From Nitrososphaerota archaeon (GTDB lineage: Archaea; Thermoproteota; Nitrososphaeria; Nitrososphaerales; Nitrosopumilaceae), in contig JARPSM010000113.1 of NCBI GenBank assembly GCA_029782475.1, forward strand, positions 1-33,393: a stretch of DNA of 33,393 bases. Direction: 5' to 3'. Shown piece by piece: positions 15,044 through 24,106 of this stretch. The stretch's first letter is position 1. Every line of letters starts with the position of its first letter. Position numbers and translations under genes: made by a program. The notes below the pieces were generated by a model. It made no database searches. It saw only the letters and a list, made by a program, of their open reading frames with translations, and was not told where the DNA came from.

Positions 15044-16003
15044 CTAAGAAGAGTACGCATCATTCATAATTTTTTCAAGTTCTTCAATATTTTTTGAAAT
15101 AGTAATTCTAGAACGCAGTTTGGAACCACCAGCCATACCTTTAGTAAATCTCATGGCTTGGCCCTTAATGTTTGCAAATTTTATCTTATATTGATTTGTA
15201 AGATGCAGATAATTAAAAAAAGAATCTAATCTATCTTTGAATGTATATTCTTTGTATGAATTTGTTTTCAAATAATCATTAATTTGTTCAAACAAAAATG
15301 GATTGCCCATTGCCCCCCTACCGATCATCACATAATCACAATTAGTACTATCAATCATGGTTTTTGCATCTTCAGGAGTAGTGATATCACCATTCCCAAC
15401 AATTGGAATGCTAGAAATTTCTTTTAATTCTTTAATTAGATCCCAATCAGCTGTTCCAGAATACCCTTGACTTACAGTTCGTGGATGAAATGTAATCATT
15501 TCGATCCCCTCATCTTCAGCAATTTCTGCAATATCGTAAAAGAGGAATCTACTTGCTTCTGTAACCCCTGAACGGATCTTAAGAGTCACAGGTTTTTTGA
15601 CTGCATTCACAAGTGTGTTAAAAATTTGTTGGGTTAGATTAACCTCTTGCAGTAATGCACCGCCTGCCATTTGTTGTGTAATGTGTGGTGCAGGACACCC
15701 CATGTTATAATCAATTATATCAAAATAAGGTTCTACAATTTTTGCAGCTTTTTCTAAAGCAGTAAGATCAGATCCAAATAATTGAATTGAAAGAGGACGT
15801 TCTTCATCAGAATATTCAATAAATTCTTGAATTGTTTTCATTCTTTCTTTGAGTTGGTTTTCTTTTGCTATAATACTATGAATATTTGTAAATTCTGTAA
15901 CAACTAATCCAGCACCCATTTTTTTACATTGTAAACGTAGTGCAGGATCACTTACTCCAGCCATCGGAGCTAAGAATGCTCTACTGGAAAATTTTGGAAG
16001 CAT
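15044..16003 (-). CDS. dus: tRNA-dihydrouridine synthase
   Basis: 319-aa FMN enzyme reducing specific uridines in the tRNA D-loop. TIM-barrel start FLAPMAGVSDPALR (10-23), catalytic Cys C103 in YNMGCPAP, LKIRSG (strand with conserved Lys/Arg), FHPRTVSQGYSGTADW, and the phosphate-binding GNGDITTPEDA near 200 followed by CDYVMIGRGAMGNP. The C-terminal ~75 residues are the helical tRNA-binding domain, so the length is normal. ATG 16003 with a TATA-like element 20-29 bases upstream. It shares its direction with the three repeat-protein genes but is separated from them by its own promoter. Confidence 0.93.
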   Translation of the reverse strand: MLPKFSSRAFLAPMAGVSDPALRLQCKKMGAGLVVTEFTNIHSIIAKENQLKERMKTIQEFIEYSDEERPLSIQLFGSDLTALEKAAKIVEPYFDIIDYNMGCPAPHITQQMAGGALLQEVNLTQQIFNTLVNAVKKPVTLKIRSGVTEASRFLFYDIAEIAEDEGIEMITFHPRTVSQGYSGTADWDLIKELKEISSIPIVGNGDITTPEDAKTMIDSTNCDYVMIGRGAMGNPFLFEQINDYLKTNSYKEYTFKDRLDSFFNYLHLTNQYKIKFANIKGQAMRFTKGMAGGSKLRSRITISKNIEELEKIMNDAYSS

Positions 16004-16021
16004 GATCTAACTTGACAAATT

Positions 16022-16032
16022 GAATATATTTA
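16022..16032 (-). promoter_or_regulatory. TATA box for dus
   Basis: AAATATATTCA on the minus strand, 19-29 bases before ATG 16003, leaderless spacing. Confidence 0.5.
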
Positions 16033-16062
16033 TCATTCAAAAAAAAGTGCAAGTAAATTCTA

Positions 16063-18234
16063 TTAATTATCAGGACAGCCATCTAAATCTCGGTCACCAT
16101 CATAATCCTCAGGATCTAATGGGCAAAGATCTTCATCATTGATGATATCATCTAAATCATCATCGTGTACAAATCTTTGTTGTTCCGGAGCAGTATCAGG
16201 ACAACCGTCATGATCATTATATTTATTCCAAGTTTCAGGATTAGTTGGACATGAATCAATTGCATCATAGTAGCCATCACCGTCAGAATCTACTCTTGTT
16301 GGCGTTGTAGATTCTGCTGCTAGTACGTCTGGGCAACCATCCCAGTCTAGATAGCCATTAAAGTTCTCTTGTACATCAATACATGAATCCCATCTATCAT
16401 CAATACCATCACCGTCAGAATCAGCAAAACTGTAAGATGGAACTACAGAACCAGTAGAGTCTGGGCAACCGTCTTCATCTTGATAATAATTGTAAGTTTC
16501 AGGTTCTAATGGACATGCATCAGAGACATCTACAATTCCATCTTGATCAGAATCAAGTGTGAAAACAAACTTGTCAGGACAGCCGTCTTTATCTTCAAAT
16601 CCATTTAATGTTTCAGGTTGAGCAGGACAAGAATCCAGATTGTCTGGGATACCATCACCGTCAGAATCAAATGCAAGTCTGTTATCAGGAATCAAATCAG
16701 GGCAACCGTCTTCATCGAGATATCTGTTGTAAGTTTCTCTAGTATCTGGACATTGATCCACATTATCAGTAATGCCGTCAAAATCAGAATCTCCAAATGA
16801 ATCATATGCTAAAGTGTCAGGGCAACCGTCTTCGTCTTGGAATTGATTATACCTCTCACCAATTGTTGGACAAGCATCAGAAATGTCTGGAATGCCATCA
16901 TGATCAATATCAGATAATGCAGATTTTGAGAATCCAGGAACATCAGGACAGCCGTCAGTGTCTAAGAAATTGTTATAATTTTCTGGTTCATCAATACATT
17001 GATCCCATCTATCATCAATACCATCTGCATCTGCATCTGGAAAGATGTAAGAAGATACAACAGTACCAGTTGAATCAGGGCAACCATCACCATCTTTAAA
17101 GAAATTATATGTTTCAGGTTCTGATGGACATGCATCATTAATATTTAAAATTCCATCCATGTCTGAATCTAATGTTGAATCATTACTATCAGGACAGCCA
17201 TCAGCATCCAATAATCCATTAAATGTTTCAGGTTGATTTGGACAATGATCTAAGTTATCAACAATTCCATCGCCGTCAGAATCTGAGGTGAATTTGTTAT
17301 CTGCAATAAGATCAGGGCAACCGTCCCAATCTAGATATTGATTGTAAGTTTCTTTAAAATATGGACATGTATCAAATTGATTCAAAATACCATCACCGTC
17401 AGAATCACCAGTAAATGTAAATTCAATTTCATCAGGGCAACCGTCTTCGTCTTGGAATTTGTTAAAGTTTTCACGTTCAAGTGGACATGCATCAACAGAA
17501 TCAAGAATACTATCATAATCAGAATCAATTAATCCATCAGAAGCAGAACCTAGGACATCAAAACATCCATCCCAATCTAGAAAACCATTATAATTTTCAG
17601 GTTCATCAATACATTGATCCCATCTATCATCAATACCATCACCGTCAGTATCTGGGAATGTGTATTGTGAATCAATAGAATCTACACTGTCAGGACAGCC
17701 GTCTTCATCGAGATATCTGTTGTAAGTTTCAGGTTCTAATGGACATGCATCTAGAGTATCAGAAACACCATCTTGATCAGCATCACTTAAAGTGGAAACA
17801 TCATCAGGACAGCCGTCTTTGTCATCAATGCCATTGAAAGTTTCTGGTTGGTTTGGACATAAATCCATAAAATCAGGGAAACCATCACCGTCAGAATCAG
17901 CAGTACCTTTTGTATCACCAGGTGACAAATCAGGACAGCCGTCTTCATCTTGGAATTTATTATAAGTTTCTTTTACAGTAGGGCAATTATCAAGATGATC
18001 TTGAATTCCATCATAATCAACATCATACCATGGAACAAAGTCTGCAGGACAGCCGTCAATATTGTTACCATACTGTGGATCATAGTCTTCTAAAAGATGA
18101 GGACAAAAATCAATATTGTTAGGAACGCCATCGCCATCAGAATCAATTTCATCAACAGCAAAAGCGCTACTTGGCACCATACCAATAGTTGATGTTAGTA
18201 AAAGTAAAAATCCTAAGAGATACTGTTTTTTCAT
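16063..18234 (-). CDS. secreted thrombospondin type 3-like repeat protein, paralogue 1
   Basis: 723 aa. Residues 1-26 are a signal peptide (MKKQYLLGFLLLL.., cleavage after AFA). The rest is 17 consecutive ~40-aa units, each DxDxDGxxDxxDxCP + xxPETYN + xxDxDGCPD, resembling calcium-binding TSP3 repeats with two Cys per unit. Unit order is N-cap, then three rounds of a five-unit block (units 2-6, 7-11, 12-16), then a C-cap. The third unit of each block has the distinctive DRWDxCID. One unit reads DGCFD, and one loop reads DYDSI, losing the Gly. No membrane anchor or sorting motif at the end. Presumably extracellular and Ca-stabilised; partner unknown. Own promoter. Confidence 0.88.
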   Translation of the reverse strand: MKKQYLLGFLLLLTSTIGMVPSSAFAVDEIDSDGDGVPNNIDFCPHLLEDYDPQYGNNIDGCPADFVPWYDVDYDGIQDHLDNCPTVKETYNKFQDEDGCPDLSPGDTKGTADSDGDGFPDFMDLCPNQPETFNGIDDKDGCPDDVSTLSDADQDGVSDTLDACPLEPETYNRYLDEDGCPDSVDSIDSQYTFPDTDGDGIDDRWDQCIDEPENYNGFLDWDGCFDVLGSASDGLIDSDYDSILDSVDACPLERENFNKFQDEDGCPDEIEFTFTGDSDGDGILNQFDTCPYFKETYNQYLDWDGCPDLIADNKFTSDSDGDGIVDNLDHCPNQPETFNGLLDADGCPDSNDSTLDSDMDGILNINDACPSEPETYNFFKDGDGCPDSTGTVVSSYIFPDADADGIDDRWDQCIDEPENYNNFLDTDGCPDVPGFSKSALSDIDHDGIPDISDACPTIGERYNQFQDEDGCPDTLAYDSFGDSDFDGITDNVDQCPDTRETYNRYLDEDGCPDLIPDNRLAFDSDGDGIPDNLDSCPAQPETLNGFEDKDGCPDKFVFTLDSDQDGIVDVSDACPLEPETYNYYQDEDGCPDSTGSVVPSYSFADSDGDGIDDRWDSCIDVQENFNGYLDWDGCPDVLAAESTTPTRVDSDGDGYYDAIDSCPTNPETWNKYNDHDGCPDTAPEQQRFVHDDDLDDIINDEDLCPLDPEDYDGDRDLDGCPDN

Positions 18235-18260
18235 TTCTTATGATTCAGCTATTATCAAGT

Positions 18261-18270
18261 ATTTATTAAG
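18261..18270 (-). promoter_or_regulatory. TATA-like box for repeat-protein paralogue 1
   Basis: CTTAATAAAT on the minus strand, 27-36 bases before ATG 18234. It suggests that paralogue 1 is transcribed separately from the two genes upstream. Confidence 0.4.
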
Positions 18271-18313
18271 TCTCACGTTGAAGTGATTCTTCAAAAATAG
18301 AAATCAAAAAAGC

Positions 18314-20485
18314 CTATGGATCAGGACAGCCATCTAAATCTCGGTCACCATCATAATCCTCAGGATCTAATGGACAAAGATCTTCATCATTGATGATATC
18401 ATCTAAATCATCATCGTGTACAAATCTTTGTTGTTCTGGAGCAGTATCAGGGCAACCATCCCAGTCTAGATATTTATTCCAAGTTTCTGAGCTTGTTGGG
18501 CATGAATCAACGGCATCAGGATACCCATCACCGTCAGAATCTGCATACATAGGAGTAGTAGATTCGGCTCCAGGAACGTCAGGACAGCCATCGTGATCTA
18601 GATAATCATTATAATTTTCAGGTTCATCAATACATGAATCCCATCTATCTTCAATACCATCACCGTCAGTATCTGGGAATGTGTATTGTGAATCAATTGC
18701 TTGAGTAGTGTCAGGACAGCCGTCACTGTCAAGATATCTGTTGTAAGTTTCAGGTTCTAATGGACATGCATCTAAAATATCAATAATTCCATCCATATCT
18801 GAATCAAGATGAGATGATTCTCTATCAGGACAACCGTCTTCGTCTTGGAATCCATTGAATGTTTCTAGTTGAGTTGGACATAAATCTAAAATATCTGGAA
18901 TACCGTCGCCGTCAGAATCAGATGTAAATTTATTATCTGCAATATAATCAGGACAACCATCTTCATCGAGATATCTGTTGTAACTTTCTTTGGTAAGAGG
19001 ACATTGATCCAAGTCATCATAAATCCCATCACCATCAGAATCACCAATCGTTTGATAATCAACACTATCAGGACATCCATCATCATCTTGGAATCCATTG
19101 TATCTTTCAGCTAATGTTGGACATTTGTCTAAATGATCTGCAAGACCGTCATAATCTGCATCAAGCATATCACCATATGATGTACCAGGAACGTCAGGAC
19201 AACCATCGTGATCTAGATAATCATTATAATTTTCAGGCTCATCAATACATGAATCCCATCTATCTTCAATACCATCACCGTCAGTATCTGGGAATGTGTA
19301 TTGTGAATCAATTGCTTGAGCAGTGTCAGGACAGCCGTCTTCATCAAGATATCTGTTGTAAGTTTCAGATTCTAATGGACATGCATCAATTTCATCTGGA
19401 ATTCCATCCATATCAGTATCATTAGTTAAAATATAATTATCAGGACAACCGTCTTTATCTAAAATATCATTATACGTTTCTGGTTGATTTGGACAATGAT
19501 CTAAGTTATCAATAATTCCATCACCGTCAGTATCAAATGCAAATCGATTATCTGCAACATAATCAGGACATCCATCTTCGTCTTGGAATTTATTAAAAGT
19601 TTCAGGACTAAATGGGCAGGAATCATTATCATCTGCAATGCCATCGCCGTCAGCATCACCAGTTATCATTAATTGTAAGACATCTGGACATCCATCTTCG
19701 TCTTGGAATTTATTATAATTTTCTCGATCTAAAGGACAATCATCGACATCATCTGGAATCCCATCATAATCAGCATCAAGCATATCACCATATGATGTAC
19801 CAGGAACGTCAGGACAGCCATCGTGATCTAGATAATCATTATAATTTTCAGGCTCATCAATACATGAATCCCACCTATCTTCAATACCATCACCGTCAGT
19901 ATCTGGGAATGTGTATTGTGAATCAATTGCTTGAGCAGTGTCAGGACAGCCGTCACTGTCAAGATATCTGTTGTAAGTTTCAGGTTCTAATGGACATGCA
20001 TCTAAAGTATCAGAAAGACCATCTTGATCTGTATCTCTTAATTGGATATCGCCGTCAGGACAACCATCTTTGTCATCAATACCATTGAATGTTTCTGGTT
20101 GATTTGGACATAAATCCATAAAATCAGGGAAACCATCACCATCAGAATCATAAATACCTTGTGCATCAACAGGTGACAAATCAGGACAACCATCTTCATC
20201 TTGGAATTTATTGTAAGTTTCTTTTACAGTAGGACAATCATCAATGTGGTCCTCAACACCATCATAATCAGCATCATACCATGGAACAAAGTCTGCAGGA
20301 CAACCGTCAATATTGTTACCATATTGTGGATCATAGTCTTCTAAAAGATGAGGGCATTGATCTAGATTATTTGGAACACCATCACCATCAGAATCAATTG
20401 CCTCAACAGCAAAAACACTACTTGGCACCATGCCAATAGTTGATGTTAGTAAAAGTAAAAATCCTAAAAGATATTGTTTTTTCAT
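18314..20485 (-). CDS. secreted thrombospondin type 3-like repeat protein, paralogue 2
   Basis: 723 aa, the same length and unit order as paralogue 1: signal peptide (1-26, differing by one residue), N-cap, three five-unit blocks, C-cap, 17 units. Block length is exactly 205 aa (38+44+42+40+41), visible as a 615-bp period in DNA. The second and third units of the blocks are almost identical between copies, whereas other units differ, indicating recent homogenisation. All acidic loops and paired Cys are intact. It starts 15 bases after the stop of paralogue 3, so the two are probably one transcript; GGAG at 20498-20501 may help initiation. Predicted extracellular; no catalytic residues. Confidence 0.88.
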   Translation of the reverse strand: MKKQYLLGFLLLLTSTIGMVPSSVFAVEAIDSDGDGVPNNLDQCPHLLEDYDPQYGNNIDGCPADFVPWYDADYDGVEDHIDDCPTVKETYNKFQDEDGCPDLSPVDAQGIYDSDGDGFPDFMDLCPNQPETFNGIDDKDGCPDGDIQLRDTDQDGLSDTLDACPLEPETYNRYLDSDGCPDTAQAIDSQYTFPDTDGDGIEDRWDSCIDEPENYNDYLDHDGCPDVPGTSYGDMLDADYDGIPDDVDDCPLDRENYNKFQDEDGCPDVLQLMITGDADGDGIADDNDSCPFSPETFNKFQDEDGCPDYVADNRFAFDTDGDGIIDNLDHCPNQPETYNDILDKDGCPDNYILTNDTDMDGIPDEIDACPLESETYNRYLDEDGCPDTAQAIDSQYTFPDTDGDGIEDRWDSCIDEPENYNDYLDHDGCPDVPGTSYGDMLDADYDGLADHLDKCPTLAERYNGFQDDDGCPDSVDYQTIGDSDGDGIYDDLDQCPLTKESYNRYLDEDGCPDYIADNKFTSDSDGDGIPDILDLCPTQLETFNGFQDEDGCPDRESSHLDSDMDGIIDILDACPLEPETYNRYLDSDGCPDTTQAIDSQYTFPDTDGDGIEDRWDSCIDEPENYNDYLDHDGCPDVPGAESTTPMYADSDGDGYPDAVDSCPTSSETWNKYLDWDGCPDTAPEQQRFVHDDDLDDIINDEDLCPLDPEDYDGDRDLDGCPDP
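18571..18773 (-). repeat. near-identical intragenic block, copy 1 (615-bp period)
   Basis: About 203 bp covering the end of a B unit and all of a C unit in paralogue 2. It differs from the copies starting at 19186 and 19801 at only a handful of positions by eye. Confidence 0.75.
19186..19388 (-). repeat. near-identical intragenic block, copy 2
   Basis: Exactly 615 bp from copy 1. It has slightly more differences towards its right end (the start of the neighbouring B unit). Confidence 0.75.
19801..20003 (-). repeat. near-identical intragenic block, copy 3
   Basis: Exactly 615 bp from copy 2. By eye it differs from copy 1 at about three positions over 203 bp, including synonymous changes. Confidence 0.75.
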
Positions 20486-20497
20486 TCTAAGATACTA

Positions 20498-20501
20498 CTC
20501 C
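20498..20501 (-). promoter_or_regulatory. possible ribosome-binding site for paralogue 2
   Basis: GGAG on the minus strand overlaps the stop of paralogue 3 and lies 12 bases before ATG 20485. Spacing is a little long, but it is the only candidate in the 15-base gap. Confidence 0.3.
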
Positions 20502-22939
20502 TAAGGGTCAGGACATCCATCGGCATCTCTATCACCATCATAATCCTCAGGTTCTAGAGGACACATGTCATTTTCATTGATAATATCATCTAAATCAGCA
20601 TCGTGTTTGTATCTTGATTGTTCTGGTACAATATCTGGACAACCGTCATGGTCATTATACTTGTTCCAAGATTCTTTTTCATTTGGACACAAATCAATAT
20701 CATCGTTTATTCCATCTTCATCAGTATCAATTATTACATTTCCAATTGGCAATGTGTCAGGACAACCGTCATAATCAGCATATTTGTTCCACACTTCAGA
20801 TTGTGTTGGACACATATCCATCACGTCTGGAACACCATCACCATCAGAATCTGGTTGAGTGTTATCAGTATCTGGACAGCCATCATCGTCTTGGAATCCA
20901 TTATAATTTTCAGCCACTAGAGGACAATCATCGTATACATCATCAATTCCATCATTATCAGAATCAACTACAAATGATGATTCGGAAACAGAATCAGGAC
21001 AGCCATCATCGTCTTGGAATTGATTGTAAGTTTCTTTAGCAGTTGGGCATGCATCAATTCCATCTGGAATTCCATCCACATCACGGTCATTCTTTAAGAT
21101 GTAATTATCAGGACAGCCGTCTAAATCTAAAATACCATTATACGTTTCTGGTTGGTTTGGACAATGATCATTATAATCATTAATTCCATCACCATCAGAA
21201 TCTGGAGTATCTTTGTTATCTGCCACATTATCAGGACAGCCGTCTAAATCTTTGAATTTATTATAAGTTTCTGGAACTAGTGGGCATTCATCTAGAGCAT
21301 CAACAATTCCATCATAGTCAGTATCTAATTCAGTAATGAAATCAGGAGAATCAGGACATCCATCTTCATCTTGGAATCCATTATATCGTTCTCTATCAAG
21401 AGGACATTGATCCACTGAATCTAAAATACCATCAAAGTCAGAATCTGCACCTGTTGGGTCATCTGGACAACCGTCATGATCTAGATAACGATTCCATGTT
21501 TCAGGTGTTGAAGGGCATTGATCTAGAGCATCTCTAATTCCATCCCCATCAGAATCTAAAACAGCAACATCAGGACAACCGTCTTGATCTAGATAACCAT
21601 TTACGGTTTCTGCAACTAGAGGACATTTATCATTCAAATCAGCAATACCATCACCATCATAATCTTGACCAGATAATCCATCTACACCGTCAGGACAACC
21701 ATCAGTGTCTTCAAATCCATTGTAAATTTCTTTAGCAGTTGGACATTGATCTAGATTATCTGGAATTCCATCCAAGTCTCTATCTGCAGAATTATTAGTA
21801 TCAGGACAACCGTCTCTATCAAATACACCATTGAAAGTTTCTGGTTGGTTTGGACATAAATCGTTAAAGTCATTGATTCCATCACCATCAGAATCTGGAA
21901 CACCATTATCAGTACCTACAAAATCAGGACAACCGTCTTCATCTTGGAATTTATTGTAAGTTTCTTGTACTTCAGGACATTGATCAATGCTGTTAGGAAT
22001 ACCATCACCATCAGAATCTACATCACTCGAATATGGAGGGATGTCTGGACAACCGTCATCGTCTTGGAATCCATTGTATCTTTCTGGATCTAATGGACAT
22101 ACATCATCAACATCCATAATCCTATCACCATCTGCATCATTTTGTGTTCCATCAAATGATGGAAGTGAATCCGGACAACCGTCATAATCTGCAAATCTAT
22201 TGAAAGTTTCAGGTTGGTTTGGACAAATATCAAATTGATCAGCGATACCATCATCGTCTTTATCATCAAATGAAGTATCTAATGCAATGTCAGGACAACC
22301 GTCTGTATCTCTATAACCATTATACACTTCTGGTTCAGTTGGACATAAATCGATTTTATCTTGAATGCCATCATTATCAGTATCTATAAAATTAAAATCA
22401 TTAACAGAATCAGGACAACCGTCATCGTCTTGGAATCTATTGTAAGTTTCAGCACTTAGTGGACATTCATCTAAATAATCTAGAACACCGTCCAAGTCTC
22501 TGTCACCTGAACCATAGGAATCAGGACAGCCGTCTATGTCATCAATGCCATTGAATGTTTCTGGTTGGTTTGGACAATTATCTATTAAATCAATAATACC
22601 ATCACCATCAGAATCTGCTGCACCACCATCTCCACTTCCCGGAAGATTATCAGGACAACCGTCTTCATCTTGGAATTTATTGTATTGTTCTTTGAGATTT
22701 GGACATTGATCAATATGATCTTCTATACCATCATAATCTTCATCATACCATGGAACAAAATTTGATGGACATCCATCTAGGGTTCCTTCATAGTCTTCTT
22801 GTAAATTAGGACATGCATCTATAGAATCATCAATACCGTCATTGTCTAAGTCATCAGCGGCAAAAACAGGATTAATAGGCATACTGGTCAAAGTAGCGAC
22901 AAGTAAGAATAGGAATGATACAGTGTGTATTTTTTTCAA
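20501..22939 (-). CDS. secreted thrombospondin type 3-like repeat protein, paralogue 3
   Basis: 812 aa, TTG start, first gene of the trio. A signal peptide of about 27 residues (MKKIHTVSFLFLL..., ending VFA) precedes 20 repeat units of ~40 aa. Its plan is N-cap, three six-unit blocks (units 2-7, 8-13, 14-19), C-cap; so it also has three super-repeats but with one extra unit per block relative to the paralogues, and it lacks the DRWDxCID unit type. The C-cap is nearly the same as in the other two. Two Cys per unit and acidic DxDxDG loops throughout predict a stiff, disulfide-linked, Ca-binding rod. No anchor seen, so secreted or held by another surface component. Confidence 0.88.
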   Translation of the reverse strand: MKKIHTVSFLFLLVATLTSMPINPVFAADDLDNDGIDDSIDACPNLQEDYEGTLDGCPSNFVPWYDEDYDGIEDHIDQCPNLKEQYNKFQDEDGCPDNLPGSGDGGAADSDGDGIIDLIDNCPNQPETFNGIDDIDGCPDSYGSGDRDLDGVLDYLDECPLSAETYNRFQDDDGCPDSVNDFNFIDTDNDGIQDKIDLCPTEPEVYNGYRDTDGCPDIALDTSFDDKDDDGIADQFDICPNQPETFNRFADYDGCPDSLPSFDGTQNDADGDRIMDVDDVCPLDPERYNGFQDDDGCPDIPPYSSDVDSDGDGIPNSIDQCPEVQETYNKFQDEDGCPDFVGTDNGVPDSDGDGINDFNDLCPNQPETFNGVFDRDGCPDTNNSADRDLDGIPDNLDQCPTAKEIYNGFEDTDGCPDGVDGLSGQDYDGDGIADLNDKCPLVAETVNGYLDQDGCPDVAVLDSDGDGIRDALDQCPSTPETWNRYLDHDGCPDDPTGADSDFDGILDSVDQCPLDRERYNGFQDEDGCPDSPDFITELDTDYDGIVDALDECPLVPETYNKFKDLDGCPDNVADNKDTPDSDGDGINDYNDHCPNQPETYNGILDLDGCPDNYILKNDRDVDGIPDGIDACPTAKETYNQFQDDDGCPDSVSESSFVVDSDNDGIDDVYDDCPLVAENYNGFQDDDGCPDTDNTQPDSDGDGVPDVMDMCPTQSEVWNKYADYDGCPDTLPIGNVIIDTDEDGINDDIDLCPNEKESWNKYNDHDGCPDIVPEQSRYKHDADLDDIINENDMCPLEPEDYDGDRDADGCPDP

Positions 22940-22965
22940 GGCCTAAAAATACGTCGAGGATCCAG

Positions 22966-22974
22966 TTATTAAAC
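22966..22974 (-). promoter_or_regulatory. TATA-like box for the repeat-protein operon
   Basis: GTTTAATAA on the minus strand, 27-35 bases before TTG 22939; leaderless spacing for the first gene of the trio. Confidence 0.45.
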
Positions 22975-23077
22975 CTCACTCTGAAATTGGTTAGAAATAT
23001 CAGTAAATTTGAGAAGAGTTTCCATGTTGGACAAAAATCTCGATCAATTTAAGTAAACCAAAACACGATCTGAACTA

Positions 23078-24106
23078 ATGAGTTGTTCGGGTGAAACAGT
23101 TGAAGAAGATGAGCAATTACTCCAAATCAGACCTGTAATTACGGCACAATTAAAAAAAGCAAAGTATGGTGTAGCAGATCATTCAACTGTAGGACTTTGT
23201 CATTGGACAAAAAAATCATTCAAGCATGAAGGCAGTTGTTACAAACACAAGTTTTATGGGATTTCAACTCATAGATGTATGGAATTTTCTCCTGCTGGCA
23301 TGTATTGTGAAAATCGTTGTGTGTATTGTTGGAGACCAATGGAATTTTATGATTCAATGCAAATGAAACCAGAACAAGTTGCAGAACCAGAACAAATTCT
23401 AACAAAATTAATGGCTGAACGAAAAAAATTGATCAATGGATTTTATGGCGATTCAAGAAACGATAAACAAAGATTAGATGAATCTTTATTGCCTGCACAT
23501 TATGCTATTTCACTTTCTGGAGAACCAACAATGTATCCTAAACTACCAGAATTAATTAAATACCTAAAAACATTTGAAGCAACAAAATCAATTTTTCTTG
23601 TAACTAATGGACAAGAGCCAGATATGATTCAAAAATTACAAGATGAAGATGCATTGCCAACACAGTTGTATCTGTCAACAAATGCTGCAGATTATGAGTC
23701 ATTTATGAAAATAAACAAGCCAAGATACGATGATTCATGGGAAAGATGGAATAGAACACTTGACATGTTAAAAGATTTGAAAACAAGAACAGTGTTAAGA
23801 ATTACATTAATCAGAGATCATAATGATCAAAAAGAATCAATTCCAGCATTTGCAGAAATGTTTAGAAAAGCGAGTCCGCACTTTATCGAAATTAAATCAT
23901 ATATGCATATTGGACGCTCAACAAATAGATTAGAATATGAAAATATGTTAGAAATGGAAGAAATAAAAAAGTATAGTGAAGAAATTGCAAAGCAAAGTAA
24001 AATATTTTCAATAATGGATGAGAGTATTGTTTCAAGAATCTCGATATTACAAAACAATGAACGATGTATTGATCGTTTTATCCCTACTTATGTAAATACC
24101 ATTTAG
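23078..24106 (+). CDS. taw1: tRNA 4-demethylwyosine synthase Taw1 (TYW1)
   Basis: 342-aa radical-SAM enzyme that condenses pyruvate with m1G37 of tRNA-Phe to the tricyclic wyosine precursor. The radical-SAM cluster is CENRCVYC with C77, C81, C84. An additional N-terminal trio C41, C54, C67 has the 13-residue spacing known for the second [4Fe-4S] cluster of Taw1. LSGEPTMYPKLPELI (SAM-binding GEP motif) and the C-terminal KSYMHIGRSTNRL segment match the family. ATG 23078 chosen from the usual family length. Its 3' end overlaps the convergent ITPase gene by 23 bases. Confidence 0.95.
   Translation: MSCSGETVEEDEQLLQIRPVITAQLKKAKYGVADHSTVGLCHWTKKSFKHEGSCYKHKFYGISTHRCMEFSPAGMYCENRCVYCWRPMEFYDSMQMKPEQVAEPEQILTKLMAERKKLINGFYGDSRNDKQRLDESLLPAHYAISLSGEPTMYPKLPELIKYLKTFEATKSIFLVTNGQEPDMIQKLQDEDALPTQLYLSTNAADYESFMKINKPRYDDSWERWNRTLDMLKDLKTRTVLRITLIRDHNDQKESIPAFAEMFRKASPHFIEIKSYMHIGRSTNRLEYENMLEMEEIKKYSEEIAKQSKIFSIMDESIVSRISILQNNERCIDRFIPTYVNTI

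Noticed and set aside
16618-22187. Many plus-strand open frames (60-158 codons) antisense to the repeat-protein genes
   Set aside because: They repeat with the same ~40-codon period as the sense genes, have low-complexity His/Gln/Tyr-rich composition and no start context; they are shadows of the biased acidic repeats.
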